Source of the DNA: Cellulomonas sp. Root930
GTDB taxonomy: Bacteria > Actinomycetota > Actinomycetes > Actinomycetales > Cellulomonadaceae
Reading direction: 5' to 3'
DNA length: 64,000 bases
Assembly: GCA_001429255.1 (NCBI GenBank)
Contig: LMJI01000002.1
Span: 235,274-299,273, forward strand
Below, in pieces: positions 1 through 8,345 of the stretch. Positions within the stretch are counted from its first letter, which is position 1; each line of letters begins with the position of its first letter. A program made the position numbers and the translations under genes. The notes beneath the pieces are model-generated. The model did no database searches. It had not been told where the DNA came from and saw only the letters and a list, made by a program, of their open reading frames with translations.

Positions 1-1
1 C

Positions 2-415
2 CACGTCGAGATCCCGGAGCAGGTCGTCCAGGTCGGCGACGACGTCTTCGTCAAGGTCATCGACATCGACCTGGAGCGTCGCCGCATCTCGCTGTCGCTC
101 AAGCAGGCGAACGAGGGCTTCGACCCGGCCAGCGAGGACTTCGACCCCGCGCTGTACGGCATGGCGGCCGAGTACGACGACGCCGGCAACTACAAGTACC
201 CCGAGGGCTTCGACCCGGCCACGAACGAGTGGCTCGAGGGCTTCGAGGCTCAGCGCGAGGTGTGGGAGGCGCAGTACGCGCAGGCCCACGAGCGCTGGGA
301 GGCGCACCGCAAGCATGTCGCCGACGCGGCGAAGGCCGACGCCGAAGCAGCCACCCCCGAGGCTGTGGACGGCCGACCGTCCGGACATCGTGACGACCCA
401 GCTGCGATCGAGTAG
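2..415 (+). CDS. rpsA: 30S ribosomal protein S1, C-terminal part (5' end outside window)
   Basis: Reading from base 2 gives the end of an S1 RNA-binding domain (IDLERRRISLSLKQ), then the tail usual in actinobacterial S1 (NEWLEGFEAQREVWEAQYAQ and following). S1 helps the 30S subunit bind mRNA. The last 15 or so residues (VDGRPSGHRDDPAAIE) do not resemble the end I know for actinobacterial S1, which usually closes with a conserved segment like LASDEALAALREKL. The 3' end may have been replaced when the neighbouring DNA arrived. coaE, the usual downstream neighbour in related genomes, is not found anywhere in the window. The gene identity is secure; the altered tail rests on remembered family sequences. 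Confidence 0.93.
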   Translation, partial: HVEIPEQVVQVGDDVFVKVIDIDLERRRISLSLKQANEGFDPASEDFDPALYGMAAEYDDAGNYKYPEGFDPATNEWLEGFEAQREVWEAQYAQAHERWEAHRKHVADAAKADAEAATPEAVDGRPSGHRDDPAAIE

Positions 416-572
416 CGCGCTACACGATAGATGTTGCGAGTGGCAGGCCGTCATGACCGAGTTAGATCCATTTGTCGGGTCGACTGCTACCGTGGCGATG
501 GCCGTCAGAAGAGTGGCTGTCTCGTTCTCGAGGCGGGACGCGAGCGCGACGACAACAGTTGGACGGAGATGC

Positions 573-887
573 ATGTCATCTGACGAACTCCCCTGGAATG
601 CGGCGCTGCCGCCCGGCTGGGTAGAGACTGTGACTTCGTGGCCGTGGGCCGAGTGGCGAGATAACGGCGTGTGGCTCGGCTGGAAGAAGGTCGGACCGTG
701 CCCGCGCTGTGAGCATACGATCGCGATCTACCAGAAAGTAGTCAGAGCCATTGCGCCGGATCGACGACCGGTTGCCCGCGCAAAGTGCAACTGTGTATCT
801 ACGACGCACGAAAAGAGGCCAGAAGGAACCGCGAGCGGCTGTGGAGTCGGGGCGGGCTACACGATCGAGATTCAAGGGGTGCGCTGA
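573..887 (+). CDS. Small zinc-ribbon-like hypothetical protein
   Basis: This 104-residue protein starts at ATG 573, four bases after a GGACGGAG ribosome-binding site. A longer version from ATG 453 is possible but has no such site. The N-terminus is rich in tryptophan. A CPRCEH pair near residue 45 and a later CNC...C group could bind zinc. I believe similar proteins with a CxC...GCG tail occur in actinobacteria, usually unannotated. The next gene starts 16 bases after its stop with its own GGAGGA site, so the two are probably co-transcribed. Function unknown. It lies between rpsA and the left direct repeat, in DNA with weaker codon bias than the housekeeping genes. Confidence 0.62.
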   Translation: MSSDELPWNAALPPGWVETVTSWPWAEWRDNGVWLGWKKVGPCPRCEHTIAIYQKVVRAIAPDRRPVARAKCNCVSTTHEKRPEGTASGCGVGAGYTIEIQGVR

Positions 888-903
888 TGGAGGACCTGAA
901 TCC

Positions 904-1407
904 ATGACGACATCGACGCCGAGCGGTGCAACGCCAACCCCTCCAGACGACGATCTTCCGTTGTGGGATGGGGCAGCCACAACGTTCCTTTTGGAACTTC
1001 TCGACCACGCGCAAAGCAACGCCAAAGTCTGGGCCGAGGGAGTCGCGGCTATGCTTGGGATTTTTGGGACAGTTGCCCTAGTTGCTGGACCCGACGCTAT
1101 CGACAAGGTGGCGCCCGCGTGGCATGGCTGGATCGTTGGGCTGACCGCGGTGGCTGGGCTGTTCGCGCTCGCGTCGCTCTGGAAATTGACGATTGCTCAA
1201 CAACTGCCCCCGATATCAGAGCAGAGCTGGTCCGGCTCGACTTTTAGGACATGGACCTTTGCAAACGTCGCAACGATTAGGTCGAACGTCACCTGGGGGA
1301 GGCGTCTTGGAATCGCGGCGGCGGCCGCGGTATTTGTTCTTGGACTGGTAGTGCTGTATGCCGCCGCGTTCGACCCACTGCCCGCGGCAGTCGCCACACC
1401 TAAGTAG
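904..1407 (+). CDS. Small membrane protein, partner of the zinc-ribbon gene
   Basis: The 167-residue product has a Pro/Thr-rich N-terminus and three hydrophobic stretches. These lie at about residues 48-66 (AMLGIFGTVALVAG), 76-96 (WIVGLTAVAGLFALASLW) and 137-155 (LGIAAAAAVFVLGLVVLYAA). The start at ATG 904 is supported by GGAGGA at 889-894. The overall plan, a short cytosolic part plus a few transmembrane helices next to a small soluble sensor-like gene, resembles effector pairs in small bacterial defence modules such as SLATT or Pycsar-TM proteins. I see no diagnostic motif, so this is only a structural analogy. The left direct repeat begins about 200 bp downstream. Confidence 0.62.
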   Translation: MTTSTPSGATPTPPDDDLPLWDGAATTFLLELLDHAQSNAKVWAEGVAAMLGIFGTVALVAGPDAIDKVAPAWHGWIVGLTAVAGLFALASLWKLTIAQQLPPISEQSWSGSTFRTWTFANVATIRSNVTWGRRLGIAAAAAVFVLGLVVLYAAAFDPLPAAVATPK

Positions 1408-2003
1408 GCCGCGATACGAACGATTCCGCGCGCGGGTTTGAGCTGGCTCGACCGGGGCAGGCTGCATGCGTCGCCGGGGCGACCAGCGACCCGCGCGCTG
1501 GCCGTTCGTACGCAGGTGGCGACCCTTCCCGGCTAGCTCCGATTCGTCGCGACCGTCGGAGTACTGAGATAATCGGTGGTTCGTCAACGCCGAAAGGGCG
1601 AACTGCCCCCGTAGGCGGGACCGGATCACTACTCCAGGATTTCGTGCAGCGGCCCGGGCGATCGAGTTTCGGCCGACCAAAACGCTTTTCGGGGCCGCTG
1701 GACCGGGGATCGCGGGCGCCGTTGACTCTGTCAACAGGCGAGCCTGAATCGACGAGATCTGCCCCCACCGGTCGAAAGCAAATCCGCAGGTAGCAGGCCC
1801 AAGCCAACGGTTTCAGACGGCCCACAACGCATTCGATTCCCGCTACACGCAGTTTCACACGGTTCCAGACGGGACCCGACGGGTCGGGACACGAGCACGG
1901 GATCTCCTCACGACGTTTCGTAATGGCCGAAGGGCACTACCGATTCGGCAGCCCGTGTATGCGAGGCGTCCCTGCCCGCCGCCGACGCGTGCCTGTAGCC
2001 TGC
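1408..2003. other. Intergenic stretch at the left edge of the island
   Basis: No supportable gene lies in this roughly 600-bp stretch. It contains the left direct repeat (1605-1842). Open frames on either strand lack ribosome-binding sites and family resemblance. The 3' end of the large minus-strand operon runs into it from the right; I see no clear stem-loop terminator between 1860 and 2003. Confidence 0.6.
1605..1842 (+). repeat. Left copy of a diverged 238-nt direct repeat (partner at 22215-22452)
   Basis: This block matches 22215-22452 in the same orientation. The opening GCGGGACCGGATCACTACTC and the closing TTCGATTCCCG are both offset by exactly 20,610 bp. The best stretches are about 28 of 29 identical (1621-1649) and the 3' block around CCAACGGTTTC; the middle is poorly conserved with compensating small gaps. 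A palindrome GTTGAC-TCT-GTCAAC (1721-1735) is kept in both copies. I take the two copies as the scars or borders of an inserted or duplicated segment. No integrase lies beside either copy. Confidence 0.75.
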
Positions 2004-3584
2004 TCAGGTCCTCGTTCCGCCTGTGGCGACGGAAGCGCCGGCGCCTGTGCCGCCACGGTCGCCACCAGGTTCTGCTGGTCCGCTGCCTGTGGTGCCCGTC
2101 CCGCCGGTGGCGGGGGAGGCTCCGGTGCGTGGGCTGCCATCGCCGCTTCCCGGGGTCCGCTGTGGGCCGCCCGAAGTACCTGTGCCGGTGCCGCCGGAGC
2201 CTCCAGTGCCCGGGCTGCCACCGCCGGTGCCCGTTCCTGTCTGTACGCCGCCGGAATTGCCTGTGCCGCTGCCGGCAACGGGTGCCCCCACGCCACCGGG
2301 TACGCCGGGAGAGCCGGATCTTGGGGCAGTGGCGGGCTGTGCCGGCGGTCGCAGCGCGCTGTCAAGCCGCTCGGCGCGTGCTTTCCGCTCGGCGGACCTG
2401 GCTGCCGTCTGGGCGTCCCGTCTGCGGGCGCTGGTCTCCACTTCGGCATTGGGGTTCAGGGTGTTCACCCGGATCCGATCGGCATCCGCACCGGTCGCGA
2501 GCCGATCCAGAGGGACGTAGTCGGTGCGGAAGACCAGCTCGACGCCACTGTCGAGGTCGACCGAGGTGTTCATCTCCTCGCTGGTGCTGGTGCGGTCCGT
2601 CGTGACGTAGCCGATGGTGTTCTGCACCTTCGCCTCGACTCCCCAGGGGCCGAACTTCGCGCCGACGCCGCCTTCCACGGTGTTGCGCAGATCGAACTGC
2701 GATCCTTTGTCGTTCTCCGCCGCGCTGCTGGTGTCGATGTGGAACCGCATCGAGGCGTTGAGCCGACCGCTCTCGATGACGATGCGCTGCAGGCCCATCT
2801 GCACCATGGTGGCCAGGAGCTGCTGCCGGTTGCGCGCCAAGGTCTGCCGCACGAGCGGCAGCAGCGCTTCAGGATCACCAGCAGCGATGCTGTCGCCCTC
2901 GGGCACGCCGAGCGCGGTGCGCAGCGCTGCTTCGCTGGGTGGGCGCGAACCGGGGCGCAGGACCAGCCGGGTGCTGGCGTCCCGCTCGGCCTGGATCTCC
3001 GCCTGACGCTCCCGCCGCTCGTCGGGGTCGAGGCCGGTGAGGTCGTCGGCGTCGGCATCCTCCTCGGCGCCCTCGATCACGTAGCTGCTGGGGAAGCGCT
3101 CGGCCAGCCACTGTCGCGCACCGGAGACGCCGACGTTGCTGTCGGCGAAGCCCTCGGTGGTCTGCGCGACGTTACGGATCAGGTCCACGAACGCGGTCAG
3201 CTGTTGCTGGTTGGAGTCGTTCATCGCCTTGAACACGCCGGTGATGAGCTCGGTGACGAATCGCGGGAACGAGACGGCGTCCAGCGTGTCGCGCGTGGTC
3301 CGGGCGAGTCGGTCGGTGGCGACGCCGGAGAACTCCGATCCCGCGCTCAGTCCTCGGGAGACCGCCGGCGAGGAACGTTGCCCCTCCACGTCGGCGTTGT
3401 CGAGCGCGGCCGATCCGATGCGGGCCAACGCTCCGGCCAGGTCACGCCTCGTGCCGTCGTCGAGCGCCGCGAAGCCACGCTCGGTCGAGAGCAGCTCGCG
3501 TACGCCGACGCGCGCGTCCTGGCGGGGTACGGGACCGGCCGACCGGACGGGCGGTGCCGACGGAACGCGCGCCGTCGCGGTCAT
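2004..3584 (-). CDS. Family A paralog 4, with long Gly/Thr-rich tail
   Basis: This 526-residue protein is one of four related products in the operon. It carries the three blocks shared by the family: an FPRFV...LI helix block (about 105-150), a block with RQQLLATMVQMGLQRIVIESG (about 280-315), and a segment with DYVPLDRLAT (about 375-410). It is the most diverged copy: the SSIEQM signature of the others reads SNQQQL. From about residue 425 the chain becomes low-complexity Gly/Thr/Pro/Ser, probably disordered. The start ATG (3584-3582) overlaps the TGA of the previous gene as TGATG, so translation is likely coupled. It is the last gene of the operon. No signal peptide, membrane segment or enzyme motif. 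Function unknown. Confidence 0.82.
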   Translation of the reverse strand: MTATARVPSAPPVRSAGPVPRQDARVGVRELLSTERGFAALDDGTRRDLAGALARIGSAALDNADVEGQRSSPAVSRGLSAGSEFSGVATDRLARTTRDTLDAVSFPRFVTELITGVFKAMNDSNQQQLTAFVDLIRNVAQTTEGFADSNVGVSGARQWLAERFPSSYVIEGAEEDADADDLTGLDPDERRERQAEIQAERDASTRLVLRPGSRPPSEAALRTALGVPEGDSIAAGDPEALLPLVRQTLARNRQQLLATMVQMGLQRIVIESGRLNASMRFHIDTSSAAENDKGSQFDLRNTVEGGVGAKFGPWGVEAKVQNTIGYVTTDRTSTSEEMNTSVDLDSGVELVFRTDYVPLDRLATGADADRIRVNTLNPNAEVETSARRRDAQTAARSAERKARAERLDSALRPPAQPATAPRSGSPGVPGGVGAPVAGSGTGNSGGVQTGTGTGGGSPGTGGSGGTGTGTSGGPQRTPGSGDGSPRTGASPATGGTGTTGSGPAEPGGDRGGTGAGASVATGGTRT

Positions 3585-4543
3585 CAGGCCCCCAGCATCG
3601 ACCAGGGCGAGGTCGTCGACGAAGGCCGGGCGGGCGCCGCGGGAGCGTGCGCCACGCCGATGTCCAGCGTCGCCTCGAGCCACTCGATCGCCGCGCCGAC
3701 CACCGGATGTCCGATCGCGACCAGGGCACCACCGGAGCCGCCGAGCTGGTCCGAGACCTCGGCGAGCCAGGCGATGACGGTCATCCCCGCCTTGCCGCGT
3801 CTGACATGGGGGCCAGGTGGGTTGACCGGCTGGCGCGCGAGGCGTGCGACGGCGGAGACCGCACCCCACACGTCGCGCGCCCGCAGGGCCCCCTGCAGGT
3901 CGGGATGACCGATGATCGCGAAGGCTTGCTTGAGCGCCGCGAGGATCTCGCCTGCCATGAACGCGGTGATGCCGCCGCCTGCGTCGCCGATGTTCTCCGT
4001 CAGCGCCCGCGCGGCCCGGCGTACCCGCGCCTGCTGCATGCTGCCGCCGTAGGGGTCACCGGTCGGGATCTCGTCGAGCTTGTAGAGCGCTTCGCACAGC
4101 TCCAGCATGCGGTCCTCGAACTCGATGTTCGGGTCAGCATCGGCCGCCACGGGTCCGGGCGCGGTTCCGAACAGCCGGGAGAAGAAGGCGGATCGTTCCG
4201 CGGCGCTGACCCTCTCATGACGGCCTCGCCACCAGTCGGCGAGCAGCGGCTGGGCCCCGCCGGGATCGACGCGCACCGAGCCGGTGGAGGCGAGGCCCGC
4301 CAGCGCCTCGACCGACGCGATCACGCCCGCCGATTCGATGTCCGCGGCGAGGTAGAGCGTGGCGAGCGCCCGCAGCTGTGCGGCGTCGATGTGCTGTGCG
4401 ACTGGCTCGGGGATGTCGATGTCGCCGAGCTGGTCGAGCGCGACGGTGAGGTGGGGTGCCGTCGCGCGTGCCACCAGTCGCTCGCTCGCGGAGAGTGCGA
4501 AGGCGAGCAGGGCGTCGGCGACGGGAGCGATCGCGGCCGCCAT
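3584..4543 (-). CDS. Family B protein (short form)
   Basis: The 319-residue, mostly helical product aligns with the C-terminal half of the 616-residue protein at 8346-10196. Shared landmarks, in order, are LLADWWRGRHERVSAAERSAF / QLYRYWREAPNRMSEQERRNF, a QQxRxRxAARxL helix, an RARDVWGAV / GAKDMWQVV pair, and VIAWLAEV / ITAWLANN. It therefore looks like a stand-alone copy of that domain. It starts three bases after the upstream family A gene, with GGGGTGAG as likely ribosome-binding site, and its stop overlaps the next start. No catalytic motif or export signal is visible. A role as adaptor or structural subunit paired with the adjacent family A proteins is inferred only from repeated adjacency. 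Confidence 0.82.
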   Translation of the reverse strand: MAAAIAPVADALLAFALSASERLVARATAPHLTVALDQLGDIDIPEPVAQHIDAAQLRALATLYLAADIESAGVIASVEALAGLASTGSVRVDPGGAQPLLADWWRGRHERVSAAERSAFFSRLFGTAPGPVAADADPNIEFEDRMLELCEALYKLDEIPTGDPYGGSMQQARVRRAARALTENIGDAGGGITAFMAGEILAALKQAFAIIGHPDLQGALRARDVWGAVSAVARLARQPVNPPGPHVRRGKAGMTVIAWLAEVSDQLGGSGGALVAIGHPVVGAAIEWLEATLDIGVAHAPAAPARPSSTTSPWSMLGA

Positions 4544-4546
4544 GGC

Positions 4547-5842
4547 TCACCCCGTCCCGCGAGCCTGTGTGGTCGCCCCGTTGGGGTTGTAGGGCGTGCT
4601 GTTGCCCTGGATGACCGACATCATCTCCGGCGTCGCCATCTTCTCCAGCGGCAGGTAGTCGCTCTTGAAGTTCACGCGGACGTCACCCGAGAGCTTGGCC
4701 TTGACCTCGGCCTTGGACTCGCTGCTCTCATCGACCGCCGACCCTACGGTGGCGACGTGCTCCTGCTCACCCTCGAAGGCGGCGCTCGCCGAGTAGGGCG
4801 TGTACCAGCTGCCGTACTCGGCCTTGACGCTCTCCTTGTAGCGCTGGGCCTCGCTGTCGTGCATGGAGGCGGTGTAGTTGCGCTTGGCCTTGTCGCTCGC
4901 GCGCATGTCGAACACCACCTTGGCGTTGATCGAGCCGTCGGTGATGACGATGCGGTTGATGCCGAGCATGACCATGGAGGACAGGAGCTGCTGGCGCGAC
5001 TTCGCCATCTGCAGCCGGGCCGCCGTCACGAGCCGGAGCTCGGCGTCGGCGTCGGACAGGTCGGTGACCGGGGGAGTGACGTTCAGCTCGCGGCTGATCT
5101 CGCCGAGTCGCGCCGCCGGGTCGTCGCCGTGGGCCTCCAGCCGCGGGGGTGGCTGCTCGCCCTGCTCGCCTCCCGCGAAGGCGTCCGCGGTGGCGTCGGC
5201 GCCGACCGCGAGCACGTCGGGGTACGCGTCGGCGAGGTAGTCGCGGCCGGAGGCCTCACCGATGTTGTCGCGCATGAACTGGTCGGTCGTCTTGGCGACG
5301 TTGGCGATGAGCTCGCCGTACGCACGCATCTGCTCGATCGAGCTCTCGACGATCGCCTGGAAGACGTTCTTGATCAAGCCTCCGACGAACTTCGGGAAGT
5401 CGACCTTCTGCACCATCTCGCCGAACTGCTCAACGCCTTGGCGCACGGCGCCGGCCTCGAACTGCCCTCCGGCGAAGCCGGGACTCTGCGAGAGCTGGCG
5501 CTTGGTCGCCTCGACCGGATCATCATCCGCCAGCGTCCGCGCGACCGGTGCGGCCGCCGGCAGCGAGGGTGCGGGAGAGCGGGAGAGGTCACCGCTCGCC
5601 TCGCGTGCCGCCACCTCGCTGCGCACACCGTTGGGATCGGTCATGTACGAGAGCACCCGCACCGTGTCGCCCGCGATCCTGCGCCGCTCCTCCTCGGGCA
5701 GGCTCAGGAAGGCAGGGGTGCGCATCAGGAGCTGGAAGACCTCCGGCCGCGCCGCGTCGATGGCGGCGGCGCTGGTCGGTGGAGGCGGGGCCAGGGTCCG
5801 GTACGGCGGGGGGTCCACGACGACGGCGTCCATCCCGTTCAC
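4547..5842 (-). CDS. Family A paralog 3
   Basis: 431 residues. Family blocks lie at 149-190 (FPKFVGGLIKNVFQAIVESS then IEQMRAY), 280-313 (KSRQQLLSSMVMLGINRIVI then TDGSINAKVVF) and 387-413 (DVRVNFKSDYLPLEKMAT). An N-terminal block at about 44-70 (AFLSLPEEERRRIAGDTVRV) is shared with paralog 2. The middle of the chain is predicted beta-rich and polar. The proposed GTG start at 5842 overlaps the previous stop as GTGA; ATG at 5833 is an alternative start. This copy is closest to paralog 2 just upstream, which suggests a recent tandem duplication. No signal peptide or catalytic residues are recognised, and I know of no characterised homologue. Confidence 0.83.
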   Translation of the reverse strand: MNGMDAVVVDPPPYRTLAPPPPTSAAAIDAARPEVFQLLMRTPAFLSLPEEERRRIAGDTVRVLSYMTDPNGVRSEVAAREASGDLSRSPAPSLPAAAPVARTLADDDPVEATKRQLSQSPGFAGGQFEAGAVRQGVEQFGEMVQKVDFPKFVGGLIKNVFQAIVESSIEQMRAYGELIANVAKTTDQFMRDNIGEASGRDYLADAYPDVLAVGADATADAFAGGEQGEQPPPRLEAHGDDPAARLGEISRELNVTPPVTDLSDADAELRLVTAARLQMAKSRQQLLSSMVMLGINRIVITDGSINAKVVFDMRASDKAKRNYTASMHDSEAQRYKESVKAEYGSWYTPYSASAAFEGEQEHVATVGSAVDESSESKAEVKAKLSGDVRVNFKSDYLPLEKMATPEMMSVIQGNSTPYNPNGATTQARGTG

Positions 5843-7230
5843 CCCTGACCGGCGGGCTGGGTGGGGGTCGAAGTAGCGGTCCCCGGTGGGGGCGCGACCG
5901 TGCCGGGCGTGGTCGAACCGCCAGGCGTGGCAGCGCCCGGCGCCGGTGCCCTGGGGCTCGGCATGACATTCGGGTCTGCGGGCGTGGCGTTCCCCTGGAT
6001 GGTGGCGATCATCTGCGGAGTCGCCATGCGGTCCAGCGGGAGGTAGTCGCTCTTGAAGTTGACGTCGACAGCCCCGGTGAGCTGGATCTTGGTCTGCAGT
6101 GATGCGTCCGAGGTCTCGGACGCGGAGGTCTGCGCCGTGATGATCGGCTTGTTCTCGTACTTGTACTCGCCCTTGGCGAAGTAGTCGGCGTCGTACTCGG
6201 AGTCACCGTCGCTGCGGCTCCTGCTCGTGGTGCCGCCCTGGTCGTACTTGCCCTCGCCCGCGTAGGTCGTCTGGACCGTGCCGTCCTTGGCGCGAGCCAC
6301 GTCCATCGCCGTCGCGCTGCGGCGCCGCGTGAGCCGGTCCTGTGCGCGAACGTCGTAGATGATCTTCGCCGAGATGCGCCCGTCGGTGACGACGATCCTG
6401 TTGATCCCCATGAGGACGAGGCTGGCCATGAGCTGCTGCCGCTGGCGTGCGAGCTGGATGCGGCTGTTCTCCACGAGCGCCTTCTCGACGTTCTCGTCCG
6501 ACAGGTCCAGGCTCTTGAGCGAGCCGTTCTCGAACTCGAGCTTGTTGTTGACCCGCTGGAGCGCGTCGGCCTCGTCGACCCCGTCCTGCAGCCTCAGGCG
6601 AGGCTCACCGCTCTCGCCCCACTCGTCGGTGCCGATCTCGAAGAGGTCGGGGAACTGGTCGACCATGTTGTCCCGGCCCTGGTTCGGTGAGACGTGGTCG
6701 TCCATGAACTGGTGCAGCGACTGGGCGACCGCCGCGATCATGTCCTGGTAGGCCCGCATCTGCTCGATCGAGCTCTTGACGATCGAGCTGAAGACGCCCT
6801 CGATGAGGCCGGCCACAAACGCGGGGAACTTGACCTCCCGCAGGAGCAGGCCGGCGACCGCGGCGCCTTCCCGCGCTGCGCCCGCCTGAAAGGCCCCCCC
6901 GCCGACGGCGTCGACCGCAGCCACGCGCTCACCCCAGGTCGCCTCGGGCGCCGAGGCGTCGCCGTCGGGCAGTACCAGCGCCCGTGCCGGCGCGTCGGCG
7001 AGGCGATCGGGTCTGCGTACCCGCTCGTCGTCGATACCTTCTGGCCGCGCCAGGTAGTCGGCGACCAGCGCCGTGTTCTTCGCGATCTCCTTCTGGTCCT
7101 CGGGCGGGAGGGCACGGAACGCCTCCGCCTGGGTGAGCATCTGCGCGACGCCGTGCCGCACGACCGGGTCCGGGACCGGCGGGGCAGGCCGATGCGCCGG
7201 CGGCGGTGCGAGGGCGGTGGGGACGGACAT
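5839..7230 (-). CDS. Family A paralog 2
   Basis: 463 residues from ATG 7230, which has GGAAGG seven bases upstream; longer frames upstream lack a site. The N-terminus is Pro-rich, followed by the AFRALPPEDQKEIAKNTALV block (about 38-62) shared with paralog 3. The FPAFVAGLIEGVFSSIVKSS helix block begins at 135. The SRIQLARQRQQLMASLVLMG block and the NFKSDYLPLDRMATPQMI block follow, and the chain ends in a Pro/Gly/Thr-rich, probably disordered tail. The strong conservation of these blocks among four genes with different lengths and tails suggests one fold used in several positions of a complex. This is inference; no function is recognised. Confidence 0.83.
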   Translation of the reverse strand: MSVPTALAPPPAHRPAPPVPDPVVRHGVAQMLTQAEAFRALPPEDQKEIAKNTALVADYLARPEGIDDERVRRPDRLADAPARALVLPDGDASAPEATWGERVAAVDAVGGGAFQAGAAREGAAVAGLLLREVKFPAFVAGLIEGVFSSIVKSSIEQMRAYQDMIAAVAQSLHQFMDDHVSPNQGRDNMVDQFPDLFEIGTDEWGESGEPRLRLQDGVDEADALQRVNNKLEFENGSLKSLDLSDENVEKALVENSRIQLARQRQQLMASLVLMGINRIVVTDGRISAKIIYDVRAQDRLTRRRSATAMDVARAKDGTVQTTYAGEGKYDQGGTTSRSRSDGDSEYDADYFAKGEYKYENKPIITAQTSASETSDASLQTKIQLTGAVDVNFKSDYLPLDRMATPQMIATIQGNATPADPNVMPSPRAPAPGAATPGGSTTPGTVAPPPGTATSTPTQPAGQG

Positions 7231-7261
7231 GATGTGGCCTTCCGAGACTCGGGGAGTGGTG

Positions 7262-8305
7262 TCACACGGCCAGCGGCAACGCAGCCTGGGGCAGCTCGAA
7301 CTCGATCGGCCGCAGGTAGAGACTGACGCGCGGCGGGAAGCGGGCATCGGTGCGCAGGCTGATGATCGAGAAGCGCCCCGGCCAGTGCTCGTCCTCCGGG
7401 GTGAAGGCACCCATCCAGCGTTCGAGCGCTGCGAGGCCCTTCGGCCTCTCGGCCAGCCCCATCGTCAGGAGGCTCAGGAAGCTGGGTGGCACGTCCGGTA
7501 TCGCCGACAGCAGCAGGTAGATCTCGACCTCCGGGCCTGCCGGTCCGTCGCCGAAGGCGAGCAACGCGCTGTTCGGCGGCAGGTCGAACCGCCCACCGAG
7601 CACGAGGCCGAAGAGCTGCATGATCGCCGGCAGGCGATGGCCCAGGCCCAGCGCGTCCATCACGGGCTGGAGGTCGGTGAGCCGAAGCGCCTGGGTACTC
7701 GCGAACGTCAGCCGCTGCCCGCCGACGTCGCGTTGCGCGGCCAGCGTGGTGAACAGCGGACGTAGACCGGGTACCAGCTCCAACGCCGCCCGGACGACTC
7801 GCTGCAGCCCGAACGGCAGGTCGTCGATCGCACCCTGCCCGCCCGGCAGCTCGTAGAAGACCTTCGAGGCGTAGAGACCGTCCCGGTCGTAGCTCGAGCC
7901 GAAGAAGGCCCCGTAGTCCAGCTTCCCGCCGTGGGCGAAGCCCCGGTACGGCTCGCTGGCATGGTCGAACCAGTAGAGGGCGTCGCCACCCATGCAGCCG
8001 CGGATCAGGCGGCGCATCTCGCGGGTCGACTCGTCACGCCGGTCGACCGAGCTCGCCTCGGGAGGCAGAGGTTCGATGGTGAAGCGCACCGTGCCGGGCT
8101 GGGACTCGGAAAAGCTGGGTTCGAAGGGCGCCCCCATCGGCATGAGCGCGTTGTCGCGGTAGGCGTCGGCCGGGTACTGGAAGGTGCGCATGAAAAGGTC
8201 ACGCGAGGGTGCGTAGGGATCGGCGGTGCCCAGAGAGCGGGCTGCCGTCCTGAGTCGTCGCTCGACCTTCCCGAGCAGCGGCTCCTGGTCTGCATCGAAT
8301 GGCAT
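7262..8305 (-). CDS. Hypothetical protein in the island operon
   Basis: 347 residues from ATG 8305, preceded by AGGAGA at good spacing. There is no sequence kinship with families A or B. The C-terminal half alternates beta-strand-like and helical segments (EVEIYLLLSAIPDVPPSFLS, RFSIISLRTDARFPPRVSLY). This pattern faintly recalls the repeated strands of ABBA-type aromatic prenyltransferases, but no diagnostic residues were identified. No signal peptide or membrane span. It sits in the middle of the operon, 31 bases before paralog 2 and 40 bases after the 616-residue gene. If it were an enzyme it would be the only small-molecule enzyme in the cluster. Function unknown. Confidence 0.78.
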   Translation of the reverse strand: MPFDADQEPLLGKVERRLRTAARSLGTADPYAPSRDLFMRTFQYPADAYRDNALMPMGAPFEPSFSESQPGTVRFTIEPLPPEASSVDRRDESTREMRRLIRGCMGGDALYWFDHASEPYRGFAHGGKLDYGAFFGSSYDRDGLYASKVFYELPGGQGAIDDLPFGLQRVVRAALELVPGLRPLFTTLAAQRDVGGQRLTFASTQALRLTDLQPVMDALGLGHRLPAIMQLFGLVLGGRFDLPPNSALLAFGDGPAGPEVEIYLLLSAIPDVPPSFLSLLTMGLAERPKGLAALERWMGAFTPEDEHWPGRFSIISLRTDARFPPRVSLYLRPIEFELPQAALPLAV

Positions 8306-8345
8306 GTCGTCTCCTGTGACGAGAGGGCGGGAAGGTGCTCCGGCG

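Noticed and set aside
7262..8305. Aromatic prenyltransferase identity for the 347-residue protein
   Set aside because: Only a loose strand pattern near the C-terminus suggests it; no conserved catalytic or diphosphate-binding residues were identified.
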